From Deltaproteobacteria bacterium (GTDB taxonomy: Bacteria; Bdellovibrionota; UBA1018; UBA923): a stretch of DNA of 28,046 bases. Shown in pieces: positions 17,599-24,168 of this stretch. Position 1 is the stretch's first letter. Every line of letters begins with the position of its first letter. The stretch covers positions 1 through 28,046 of the forward strand of contig JACQAW010000057.1 of the NCBI GenBank assembly GCA_016194725.1, given 5' to 3'. The notes beneath the pieces are model-generated. The model was not told the origin of the DNA. It was given only the letters and a program-made list of their open reading frames with translations, and did no database searches. The position numbers were made by a program, and so were the translations under genes.

Positions 17599-17703
17599 CA
17601 TAGGCCATGGGTAACCCACCGTAAAAGCTCGGTTTCACCGGTGCGAAACCATCCCGGCAGCGGGAGCCATTTCAGGACTGGTCCGCAATAGCACCAGCGG
17701 AGG
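17599..17703 (-). other. Hairpin-rich leader between ureG and the 107-aa gene
   Basis: Besides the ribosome-binding-site stem, several short perfect inverted repeats lie here: TGGGT/ACCCA (about 17608-17618), GGTTTC/GAAACC (17631-17650, 8-base loop), TCCCG/CGGGA (17652-17665, loop GCAG) and GGAC/GTCC (17675-17684). No coding frame starts here. The density of hairpins suggests a structured 5' leader or a processed operon junction. No known riboswitch class could be matched. Confidence 0.4.
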
Positions 17704-18465
17704 TTAAACGGGCTTAGCGACCGCGGCACTCGACTGCCGCCAAACGCCAAGTATATGCGCGCAAATTTCGGCCACGCCCACGCCCTTGGTGACCTGCGCG
17801 AAAACAAAAGGACCCGGCCCGCGCATCTTGCGCGAATCGCGCTCCATCACAGCAAGATCCGCGCCCACGTGTGGCGCCAGGTCGGTTTTGTTGATGACCA
17901 GCAAATCGGACTGCGTAATGCCCGGTCCACCCTTGCGCGGCACCTTGTCGCCGCCTGCGACGTCGATGACGTAAATCGTGTAATCCACCAGCTCGCGGCT
18001 GTACTGCGCCGCCAGGTTATCGCCACCGCTTTCGACAAACAGCAGCTGGGGCGAAAAATCTTTCATCAGCTGCTCCAGCGCGTCCAGGTTGTGACTGACA
18101 TCCTCGCGTATCGCGGCGTGCGGGCAGCCGCCCGTTTCAACCGCCCGAATCCTTTCCTTGGGCAGCGCCTGGTTGCGAATCAGGAATTCCGCGTCTTCCT
18201 TGGTGAAGATGTCGTTGGTCACTACCCCTAGCGAGTACTGCTCGCGAAGCCGCTTGCAAAGCTCCAGCAGCAGCGCAGTCTTGCCGCTGCCCACGGGCCC
18301 CCCGATTCCGACCGTGAAGGCGCGCCGGGCGTAGTCGCGATTCAGCGGCGCATCGCGGTCGTGAAAAAGCCCGGGGTGCGCCCATATTTCATGCGTATGC
18401 CCATGTTCATGAGCTTGAAAAGGGCCGGCAGGATTTTGAACCGAGAAGAATTTGGTATCGTTCAT
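17704..18465 (-). CDS. ureG: Urease accessory GTPase UreG
   Basis: A 253-residue SIMIBI GTPase that drives nickel insertion into urease. The P-loop GGPVGSGKT is at 55-63, followed by 'VVTNDIFTKEDAEFL', the nickel-binding Cys-Pro-His in 'TGGCPHAAIRED', 'ESGGDNLAA' and the guanine motif 'INKTDLA'. An N-terminal extension of about 45 residues is His-rich ('HEHGHTHEIWAH', then FH at 34-35), as in some UreG proteins that store nickel. Start at ATG 18465 with AGGAG ten bases upstream; the open frame continues 16 codons further but into ureF. Last gene of the urease cluster, 13 bases after ureF. Confidence 0.96.
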   Translation of the reverse strand: MNDTKFFSVQNPAGPFQAHEHGHTHEIWAHPGLFHDRDAPLNRDYARRAFTVGIGGPVGSGKTALLLELCKRLREQYSLGVVTNDIFTKEDAEFLIRNQALPKERIRAVETGGCPHAAIREDVSHNLDALEQLMKDFSPQLLFVESGGDNLAAQYSRELVDYTIYVIDVAGGDKVPRKGGPGITQSDLLVINKTDLAPHVGADLAVMERDSRKMRGPGPFVFAQVTKGVGVAEICAHILGVWRQSSAAVAKPV

Positions 18466-18478
18466 TTGAGTAGTTCTC

Positions 18479-19144
18479 CTAAGATTGAAATAACCGCGAG
18501 TAAAGCTGGTCATGGTTTGCCTGCATCAGATCGATGAGCGGGGCCGTTTGCGCCAGCTCGTCAATGGCCAGCCCCGAACAATGCGCGAGCACGGCGTCGA
18601 GGGTCGGCCCCGCCGCGGCCTGCACGCGCTGCGCCTGATAAGGCCCAAAGACGCCCAGCCGAATCGCGGCCGAAATCACGCCGCGCAACGTCCCATGCAG
18701 CAGCAGTCGCTGCATCGCCGGCAACTCGACGCCCAGGGCTTCCAGTGCCGCGCCGAAGACCGGGGCAAAATGCTCGTGCAGCCCGCTGCCGCGAATGCCT
18801 GCAGCCAGAGCCACGATTTTCTCAGACGAAAAAGACCGTTCGCAGGTGGCCAGAAAAGTTCGGCCCTGCACCCGGCTGGCGCGATTGGCGATGTGATTGC
18901 TTAAAAAAACCTCGCAAAGCGCATCGAGCTCACCGATGATTTCTGGCCTGCGATGCGCCTGACTGGCCAGCACCAGAGCCCCGTGACCGGTTTGCCACAG
19001 CAGCTCGCCCAGATATTTCTCAAAGCCCGCGACCCCGGTGCCTTGCAGCTCACCGTGCTGAAGCGCGGCCTCAAGCCCGTTGGAGTGCGCAAACGCGCCC
19101 GCGGGAAAGCTGGAGTCGGCGAGTTGCAGCAGCAGCCAGTTCAC
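18479..19144 (-). CDS. ureF: Urease accessory protein UreF
   Basis: A 221-residue helical protein that joins UreD and UreG in the apo-urease activation complex. The N-terminus 'LLQLADSSFPAGAFAHSNGLEAALQHGELQ' is the strongest family marker; the C-terminal 'RLGVFGPYQAQRVQAAAGPTLDA' and 'APLIDLMQANHDQLYSRLFQS' also fit. Start is GTG 19144, with GGAGG six bases upstream, ten bases after the ureC stop. Length is normal. Confidence 0.95.
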   Translation of the reverse strand: MNWLLLQLADSSFPAGAFAHSNGLEAALQHGELQGTGVAGFEKYLGELLWQTGHGALVLASQAHRRPEIIGELDALCEVFLSNHIANRASRVQGRTFLATCERSFSSEKIVALAAGIRGSGLHEHFAPVFGAALEALGVELPAMQRLLLHGTLRGVISAAIRLGVFGPYQAQRVQAAAGPTLDAVLAHCSGLAIDELAQTAPLIDLMQANHDQLYSRLFQS

Positions 19145-19154
19145 CGGTTCCCTC

Positions 19155-20870
19155 CTAGAACAAAAAATAACGTTGCGCGAGCGGCAGAGTTTTGGCGGGG
19201 TCGCATTTCAGCGCCACGCCGTCCGCGGTCACGGTATAGGTTTCAGGGTCGACGGTAATCGCCGGCATCGCATCGTTGAGTTTCATGTTCTTCTTTCCAA
19301 TTTTGCGACAGCCTTTTACCGCCGCCAATTTCTTCGTCAGCCCATAGCGCTGCACCACGCCCGTATCCAGTGAGACCTGGGAAACAAAAGCCAGGCTGGT
19401 GGCAGCCGCGGCGCGGCCGAAGGCGCCAAACATGGGACGCATCAGCACGGGCTGCGGCGTGGGAATCGAGGCGTTGGCGTCGCCCATCTGCGACCAGGCA
19501 ATGAACCCGCCTTTGACGACCAGCTCGGGCTTGACGCCAAAAAAAGCGGGCCGCCACAGCACGAGATCGGCAAGCTTGCCCGCTTCGATCGAGCCTACTT
19601 CATGACTCACGCCATGCGCGATGGCAGGGTTGATGGTGTATTTGGCCAGGTAGCGCTTGATGCGCAGGTTATCGTTGTCGCCCTGCTCGTCGGCCAGCCT
19701 TCCGCGCTGCTCGCGCATCTTGTGCGCGGTTTGCCAGGTTCTGATAATCACCTCGCCCACTCGCCCCATGGCCTGGCTGTCGCTGGACATCATGCTGATC
19801 GCGCCCAGATCGTGCAGAATGTCTTCCGCCGCGATCGTTTCCTGGCGAATGCGGCTCTCGGCAAACGCGACGTCTTCCGGAATATTTTTATCCAGATGAT
19901 GGCAAACCATCAGCATGTCGAGGTGCTCGTCCACCGTATTCACGGTCAGCGGACGCGTGGGGTTGGTGGAGCTGGGCAGCACGTTGCTTTCACTGCAAAT
20001 GCGGATGATGTCAGGCGCATGACCGCCGCCCGCGCCCTCGGTGTGGTAGGTATGAATGGTTCGGCCCTTGAATGCCGCAACTGAATCTTGCAGGTAGCCC
20101 GACTCATTCAAAGTGTCGGTGTGAATCGTGACCTGGATGTCGTATTTGTCGGCTACTTCGAGACAGCAGTCAATCGTCGCTGGCGTCGTGCCCCAGTCTT
20201 CGTGCAGCTTCAAGCCGATGGCGCCGCCCAGAACCTGTTCCGCCAATCCCTGAGGCAGCGAGGTATTGCCCTTGCCGGTAAAACCGAAGTTCATCGGCAA
20301 CCCGTCGGTGGCCTGCAGCATGAGCTCGATGTGCCGTGCACCCGGCGAGCAGGTCGTGGCCTTTGTTCCCGTGGCCGGCCCCGTGCCGCCGCCGATAAAC
20401 GTGGTCACCCCGCTGGCCAGCGCTTCGTCGACTTGCTGGGGACAGATGAAATGAATGTGGGTATCGAGCCCGCCCGCAGTAACGATCAATCCCTCTGAGG
20501 CGATGACCTCGGTGGTGACTCCGACCACCATTCCCGGCGTAACCCCTTCCATGACGTCGGGATTTCCCGCCTTGCCCACCGCTGCGATGCGCCCGCCTTT
20601 GATTCCCAGGTCGGCCTTGTAAATTCCCGTCCAGTCCAGAACGAGCGCGTTGGTCAGCACGCAGTCCAGCGCATCGGCTTGCGGCACCCCCGAGGCCTGC
20701 CCCATTCCGTCGCGCAAAACCTTGCCGCCGCCAAACTTGCACTCGTCGCCGTATACAGTGAAGTCCTGCTCCACCTGCGCAATCAAACCGGTGTCGCCCA
20801 GGCGAACGCGATCGCCGGTCGTGGGACCGAAGATGTCGGCGTAATGCCCACGTTTCATGCGATAGCTCAT
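19155..20870 (-). CDS. ureC: Urease alpha subunit UreC
   Basis: The 571-residue catalytic subunit, hydrolysing urea to ammonia and carbamate at a dinickel centre. All ligands are in place: His138 and His140 ('DTHIHFICPQQ'), the lysine to be carbamylated Lys221 ('GLKLHEDWG'), His250 ('IHTDTLNESG'), His276 ('HTYHTEGAGGGH') and Asp364 ('MMSSDSQAMGR'). The mobile flap Cys323-His324 ('MVCHHLDK') is present. Numbers run about four higher than in the Klebsiella enzyme. Full length; it starts within an ATGA overlap with the ureAB stop. The protein appears fully functional. Confidence 0.98.
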   Translation of the reverse strand: MSYRMKRGHYADIFGPTTGDRVRLGDTGLIAQVEQDFTVYGDECKFGGGKVLRDGMGQASGVPQADALDCVLTNALVLDWTGIYKADLGIKGGRIAAVGKAGNPDVMEGVTPGMVVGVTTEVIASEGLIVTAGGLDTHIHFICPQQVDEALASGVTTFIGGGTGPATGTKATTCSPGARHIELMLQATDGLPMNFGFTGKGNTSLPQGLAEQVLGGAIGLKLHEDWGTTPATIDCCLEVADKYDIQVTIHTDTLNESGYLQDSVAAFKGRTIHTYHTEGAGGGHAPDIIRICSESNVLPSSTNPTRPLTVNTVDEHLDMLMVCHHLDKNIPEDVAFAESRIRQETIAAEDILHDLGAISMMSSDSQAMGRVGEVIIRTWQTAHKMREQRGRLADEQGDNDNLRIKRYLAKYTINPAIAHGVSHEVGSIEAGKLADLVLWRPAFFGVKPELVVKGGFIAWSQMGDANASIPTPQPVLMRPMFGAFGRAAAATSLAFVSQVSLDTGVVQRYGLTKKLAAVKGCRKIGKKNMKLNDAMPAITVDPETYTVTADGVALKCDPAKTLPLAQRYFLF

Positions 20871-21610
20871 GCGAACCCCCGGGCCGCGATATTGGCCATG
20901 GCCTTGACGCGATTTGCCTCGTTGACTGGCCCATCGGCCAACGCATTGCCGCCGTGAATGACGCGCCTGCCGCCAATGGCGACGAGCTGCACGGTTTTGG
21001 TTTCGCCCGGCTCGAAGCGCACTGCCGTGCCCGCGGGAATATCCAGCCGCATTCCATAGGCCAGATTTCGGTCAAACGACAACGCGCGGTTGGTTTCGAT
21101 GAAATGATAGTGGCTGCCTACCTGAATGGGGCGGTCGCCGCGATTGGTGACACTCACGCTGGCGGTTTCCCGACCCTCGTTGAGGGTCAGCTCATCAGAT
21201 TTGGTGACCACCTCTCCCGGAATCTCGCCCGACGTCGCGACGCTTGCTCCAGCCGCGGGCACGGGTAAAAAGCTTCCATACAGCGCCAGCTCCAGATTAC
21301 CTTGGACGGCAACGATGGGGTTGTGCACTGTCACGAGTTTTGAGCCGTCCGGAAACGTGCCTTCGACCTGCACCTCGTGCACCAGCTCGGGCACGCCCGG
21401 CATCACCTGCGCCCGGCCCAGAAATTTTCGTCCCAGATCCATGAGCTCGGCCACGGAACGCCCGTCACGAATAAACTCCAGCAGCTGCGTCGCAATCAGA
21501 GCCACGGCCTCGGGATAATTCAGGCGCACGCCGCGCGCCAGCCGTTTCTGGGCAAGAAAACCGGCCTGATGAAGAATCAACTTGTCGACTTCGTGAGGAG
21601 TGAGATGCAT
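20867..21610 (-). CDS. ureAB: Fused urease gamma and beta subunits (UreA-UreB)
   Basis: A 247-residue fusion. Residues 1-100 are the gamma subunit ('MHLTPHEVDKLILHQAGFLAQKRLARGVRLNYPEAVALIA'). After a short Pro/Ala-rich linker, about 130-245 form the beta subunit ('SGEIPGEVV...VTNRGDRPIQVGSHYHFIETNRALSFDR'). The same fusion is known in Helicobacter and some other bacteria, while many bacteria have two separate chains. ATG 21610 has AGGA eight bases upstream. It lies 19 bases after ureD and overlaps ureC by four bases. Confidence 0.96.
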   Translation of the reverse strand: MHLTPHEVDKLILHQAGFLAQKRLARGVRLNYPEAVALIATQLLEFIRDGRSVAELMDLGRKFLGRAQVMPGVPELVHEVQVEGTFPDGSKLVTVHNPIVAVQGNLELALYGSFLPVPAAGASVATSGEIPGEVVTKSDELTLNEGRETASVSVTNRGDRPIQVGSHYHFIETNRALSFDRNLAYGMRLDIPAGTAVRFEPGETKTVQLVAIGGRRVIHGGNALADGPVNEANRVKAMANIAARGFA

Positions 21611-21629
21611 TTTAGGTTTTCCTAATTCG

Positions 21630-22478
21630 TTACCATTTTCGTTGCCAGGGGTCGTCGCCCAGTTTGCGCGGCAAAAAATCCAGAAATCCGCGCACTGCCC
21701 GGGTAAGCTGCTCACTCGAGGTCGCAGCCAGACGCAGTAAAACGCCATCGTCGCCCAGCGGACTGGCCGAAACCACCATCTCCGCGCGCACTCGTGATTG
21801 AGCGCCGCCGCAGGCGCCGCTCATGTATTGATGAGCCTGGCCCACCGAAGCCAGAAGCTCACTGCGCGCCTCTGCCAGCTCGGGGCCAGTGAGCAGCAGC
21901 ATGCAGTGCGCGTTGAAGCGTCCGCCGCGGCTGGCGAGCTCGCCGGCACGCGAGTCGAGCAGAAGCGATTCCAGGAAGATCGGCTTCTGGTTTCGACTCA
22001 CGCGAATCTGGCTGCGATATCGGTCAAAAAGCCAGCGCTCACCCGAGCCCGAGCGCCCACAGTTCATGCTGTCCACAAGCACCAGCGATGCCCCGGCGGC
22101 AAGTTCGTAGCTTTGTCTTTGCTCGAAGCTGGATTCGGCAAAACAGGAAACCGCGTCGGGAATCATGGCCAGAAAACCGCCGGCTTCGACGCGTCCCTCT
22201 ATGGATTGGCTGGTTCCAGCTGGCGAGCGATAAATTTTGGTCGTCGACTGACTCAAAATCACGGCGGTGGCGTGGCTGCGCACGTGTACGCGAATATCGA
22301 TGTGGTCGCCCCCCACCAGCCCGCCGCCAAAAGTACTGGTGTACACCCAGGCGCCCACGCCATGATTACGCGGCGTAAGCAGGCGCAGGGGATTTCGCGC
22401 GAAGGCCGTGCGAACTACGGTGCGCGCTCCGACCTTCTCGAAATCCAACTCACCGTACCCAGATGTCGCGACTGACAT
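21630..22478 (-). CDS. ureD: Urease accessory protein UreD (UreH)
   Basis: A 282-residue scaffold that binds apo-urease and recruits UreF and UreG. Family motifs are 'RTVVRTAFARNPLRLLTPRNHG', 'YTSTFGGGLVGGDHIDIRVHV', 'ILSQSTTKIYRSP' and 'FLAMIPDAVSCFAESSFEQRQ'. I start it at ATG 22478, with AGGG eight bases upstream; a GTG three codons earlier (22487) lacks spacing for a ribosome binding site. The start codon lies at the centre of a perfect 16-bp palindrome. First urease gene proper, ten bases after the stop of a 36-codon ORF. Confidence 0.94.
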   Translation of the reverse strand: MSVATSGYGELDFEKVGARTVVRTAFARNPLRLLTPRNHGVGAWVYTSTFGGGLVGGDHIDIRVHVRSHATAVILSQSTTKIYRSPAGTSQSIEGRVEAGGFLAMIPDAVSCFAESSFEQRQSYELAAGASLVLVDSMNCGRSGSGERWLFDRYRSQIRVSRNQKPIFLESLLLDSRAGELASRGGRFNAHCMLLLTGPELAEARSELLASVGQAHQYMSGACGGAQSRVRAEMVVSASPLGDDGVLLRLAATSSEQLTRAVRGFLDFLPRKLGDDPWQRKW

Positions 22479-22485
22479 GTCAGTC
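22470..22485. repeat. Perfect 16-bp palindrome over the ureD start codon
   Basis: GACTGACATGTCAGTC is its own reverse complement. In mRNA it could fold into a 6-bp stem with a CAUG loop that displays the AUG of ureD. As DNA it could equally be a dimeric protein-binding site. Confidence 0.7.
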
Positions 22486-22488
22486 ACC

Positions 22489-22599
22489 CTAGCAACCGAT
22501 CACCTGATCGGCTACTGACTTCCACGGAACAGGATGCGGAGCGTTGGAGAGAGCGGGAAATTCAGTTTCTGCCACAATTCCGACGCAGCGTTTGCCCAT
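22489..22599 (-). CDS. Small ORF, 36 residues, between the rubrerythrin-like gene and ureD
   Basis: A short frame from ATG 22599 to TAG 22489. It is preceded by a strong GGGGGAGG about five bases before the ATG, in the 12-base gap after the rubrerythrin-like stop. It ends ten bases before the ureD ATG. The peptide begins 'MGKRCVGIVAETEFPALSNA' and ends in Cys; it is Pro-rich in the middle, has two cysteines (5 and 36) and no signal peptide. The fit of ribosome binding site, spacing and gene packing supports translation. Whether the product matters, or only its translation (as a coupling or leader ORF for ureD), is unknown. Confidence 0.55.
   Translation of the reverse strand: MGKRCVGIVAETEFPALSNAPHPVPWKSVADQVIGC
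22496..22511. repeat. Inverted repeat upstream of ureD
   Basis: CCGATCA and TGATCGG flank a CC centre (on the minus strand CCGATCAGGTGATCGG). In mRNA this gives a 6-bp stem with an AGGU loop inside the last codons of the 36-codon ORF, 10 bases upstream of the second palindrome. Confidence 0.65.
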
Positions 22600-22611
22600 C
22601 ACTGCCTCCCC

Positions 22612-23172
22612 CTAGCGAATCAAAAAGTAATCATCAGTAAACCCAACCGGCCCAGGGCTATTCTCGCCCCTGCGCACCAGCAGAATCTTTCCGCTGATAC
22701 GACTGAGATAATAATCCCAATCCCCGACCCCACCAACGCCCCAGGCAAGCAACTTCTCATGCTCAAGCCCCGCCGCCCGCGAAAACACGAACGCCTGGTA
22801 AACCACGTCTTGAAGGCTCCTGCGCACCCTCTCCAGCCCCTCACTCCCCAACATCAACCGCATCCGGCTCTCAGCCGCCGCTGCCCTCCCGATATTTTCC
22901 AAAGTACCCGACACCCGAACCGGATCAAGCACAACCCGCCGCAACCTGCCCCCAATCACCCCAAGCGCCGCTTTATGGTTTTCGCTCTGTATAAATTCCG
23001 AAAGCGCCACCGCATGAAACAGCCGCCCCATCCCCGGATATCCCTCTGCTAACGCGCGGCGAGAATAAACCTCATCTTGATTCACTGCATTTTCTTCGGC
23101 CGCGATTACCGCTTTCAGCTCGCGCGTCATGAAGGCAAGCTCGGGATTTACGGCCAGCAAACCGACGAACAT
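22612..23172 (-). CDS. Rubrerythrin-like ferritin-fold protein with degenerate rubredoxin tail
   Basis: A 186-residue protein. 'AVIAAEENAVNQDEVYSRRALAEGYPGMGRLFHAVALSEFIQSENH' (about 21-66) is a rubrerythrin diiron half-domain with Glu26/27, Tyr36, Glu64 and His66. Later 'GLEHEK' (135-140) supplies another Glu-His pair. The tail 'DWDYYLSRISGKILLVRRGE' and 'NSPGPVGF' aligns by eye to the rubredoxin-like end 'YYVCPVCGYI...CPVCG', with every cysteine replaced. Rubrerythrins reduce peroxide in anaerobes and microaerophiles; here the electron-entry domain looks lost. I chose ATG 23172 (AGGA nine bases upstream), which lies 30 bases after the predicted sigma-54 transcription start; a TTG at 23229 would lie within the promoter. 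Confidence 0.65.
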   Translation of the reverse strand: MFVGLLAVNPELAFMTRELKAVIAAEENAVNQDEVYSRRALAEGYPGMGRLFHAVALSEFIQSENHKAALGVIGGRLRRVVLDPVRVSGTLENIGRAAAAESRMRLMLGSEGLERVRRSLQDVVYQAFVFSRAAGLEHEKLLAWGVGGVGDWDYYLSRISGKILLVRRGENSPGPVGFTDDYFLIR

Positions 23173-23210
23173 CCACAGCTTCCTCACTCGCGCCTCCCAC
23201 CGCGCGAGGG

Positions 23211-23229
23211 TTTGCAACTCTGGTTCCAA
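23211..23229 (-). promoter_or_regulatory. Sigma-54 promoter of the rubrerythrin-like/urease run
   Basis: Minus-strand sequence TTGGAACCAGAGTTGCAA fits the -24/-12 consensus TGGCAC-N5-TTGCA at 10 of 11 fixed bases, with the invariant GG (23227-23226) and GC (23215-23214) separated by exactly ten bases. The start of transcription would be near 23202, about 30 bases before ATG 23172. Confidence 0.7.
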
Positions 23230-23254
23230 AAAAGGATGACGCTCACTCGATTCA

Positions 23255-23269
23255 GTTCCATCTTGGAAC
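23255..23269. promoter_or_regulatory. Inverted repeat, candidate activator (enhancer) site between two sigma-54 promoters
   Basis: GTTCCA, three bases, TGGAAC: a perfect 6-bp dyad centred at 23262, about 60 bases upstream of the minus-strand start site and about 66 bases upstream of the plus-strand one. Confidence 0.5.
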
Positions 23270-23300
23270 CGCTAACCAGATTTTTCCCCTCATGAATTCG

Positions 23301-23318
23301 TTGGCGCGATCTTTGCTT
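23301..23318 (+). promoter_or_regulatory. Sigma-54 promoter of the gene at 23332
   Basis: TTGGCGCGATCTTTGCTT contains TGGCGC-N5-TTGCT: GG at 23303-23304 and GC at 23315-23316, ten bases apart. Predicted transcription start is about 23328, only four bases before the ATG. Confidence 0.7.
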
Positions 23319-23331
23319 AAGCTGCTGCGCG

Positions 23332-24168
23332 ATGAACATGAAAATCAAGATCGACTTCATTGATGCCAGCGAAAAACAAACCGGTGAATTCTGCGAGCTG
23401 TATCGTCGCGTGATTCCAAATCACGAGCAGGTCGATCCCGCCCAGATCGTAAGAAGCCTATCGCGACCCAACCGTGCGCCCCGTTCGATCGACGAGCTTG
23501 CGAACCGCACGCAGTGGTCGGGCCAGAAGTCCTACCAGCTCTTGCTCGGCGCCTGGGCAGATTCAAAAATGGTCGGCTTTGCCAACCTGGTCTTCGTACC
23601 CTCGATGCGCCTGGCGTTTGTAGGGCAGCTTGCGGGCCTGCCCGTGGCTGGCCAACCCGGCGCGGTCACGCAGGAAATTTTCGCTCACATCGATAGCCTG
23701 AGCTCGATGATTCCCTGGGAATGGCTGGTCTTTGAACTGGCCAACGACGGCGTCGAAATCAGACGCGCTCTGGCCCGGCAGCGCCTTTTTCGCCGCTACC
23801 TGCGCGGTCTGAACCGCGAAACTTTTCGCATTGCCGTACCCTACCGTTTGCCAAGCCAGGCCACCGCCGATCTGATGATCGCGGCCATCGGGCCGAACCG
23901 GCGCGCTCCCGGCACGCTGGCCAAAGCCTCGGTGCTGAATCTGGTACGGTCGATCTATTTTGATATTTATGCCGACGCCCTGGCGCCGAACGTGAACTCT
24001 TATCTTTACTGCAGCGGCCTCGAGGCCCAGCTCAGAATTCTTGAACGCAAGCTGCCCGAACAGGTCGCGCTGCATGGGGAATTCAAGGTTTCGAAGTTGC
24101 GTAAAAACAACGCGCCGATATCCATTGCAAGATTCGCCCGACCCGAGCGACTGGCGTACGCGTACTGA
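23332..24168 (+). CDS. Unrecognised protein, possibly GNAT-fold
   Basis: A 278-residue soluble protein with no signal peptide or transmembrane segment. The first half has a pattern that could be an acetyltransferase: 'FCELYRRVIPNHEQVDPAQIVRSL', then 'LLLGAWADSKMVGFANLVFVPSMRLAFVGQLAG' (paired strands) and 'EWLVFEL'. The acetyl-CoA loop R/Q-x-x-G-x-G/A is not visible, so the assignment is weak. The C-terminal 90 residues are basic. ATG 23332 has no ribosome binding site and lies directly after a sigma-54 promoter; ATG 23338 is an alternative. The last 86 bases overlap the convergent protease-like gene. Confidence 0.6.
   Translation: MNMKIKIDFIDASEKQTGEFCELYRRVIPNHEQVDPAQIVRSLSRPNRAPRSIDELANRTQWSGQKSYQLLLGAWADSKMVGFANLVFVPSMRLAFVGQLAGLPVAGQPGAVTQEIFAHIDSLSSMIPWEWLVFELANDGVEIRRALARQRLFRRYLRGLNRETFRIAVPYRLPSQATADLMIAAIGPNRRAPGTLAKASVLNLVRSIYFDIYADALAPNVNSYLYCSGLEAQLRILERKLPEQVALHGEFKVSKLRKNNAPISIARFARPERLAYAY

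Noticed and set aside
17631..17690. Cobalamin-type riboswitch on the plus strand (GGTGCGAAACC, then GGTCCGCAA)
   Set aside because: The order and the other conserved boxes do not fit, there is no plus-strand gene downstream, and the transcript expected here is on the minus strand.
17704..23172. A ureE gene within the urease run
   Set aside because: No frame of suitable length remains between the urease genes; all gaps are under 20 bases apart from the one holding the 36-codon ORF, which lacks the UreE fold or a His-rich tail.
23173..23229. TTG 23229 as start of the rubrerythrin-like protein
   Set aside because: It falls on the -24 element of the sigma-54 promoter, upstream of the predicted transcript start, and has no ribosome binding site.
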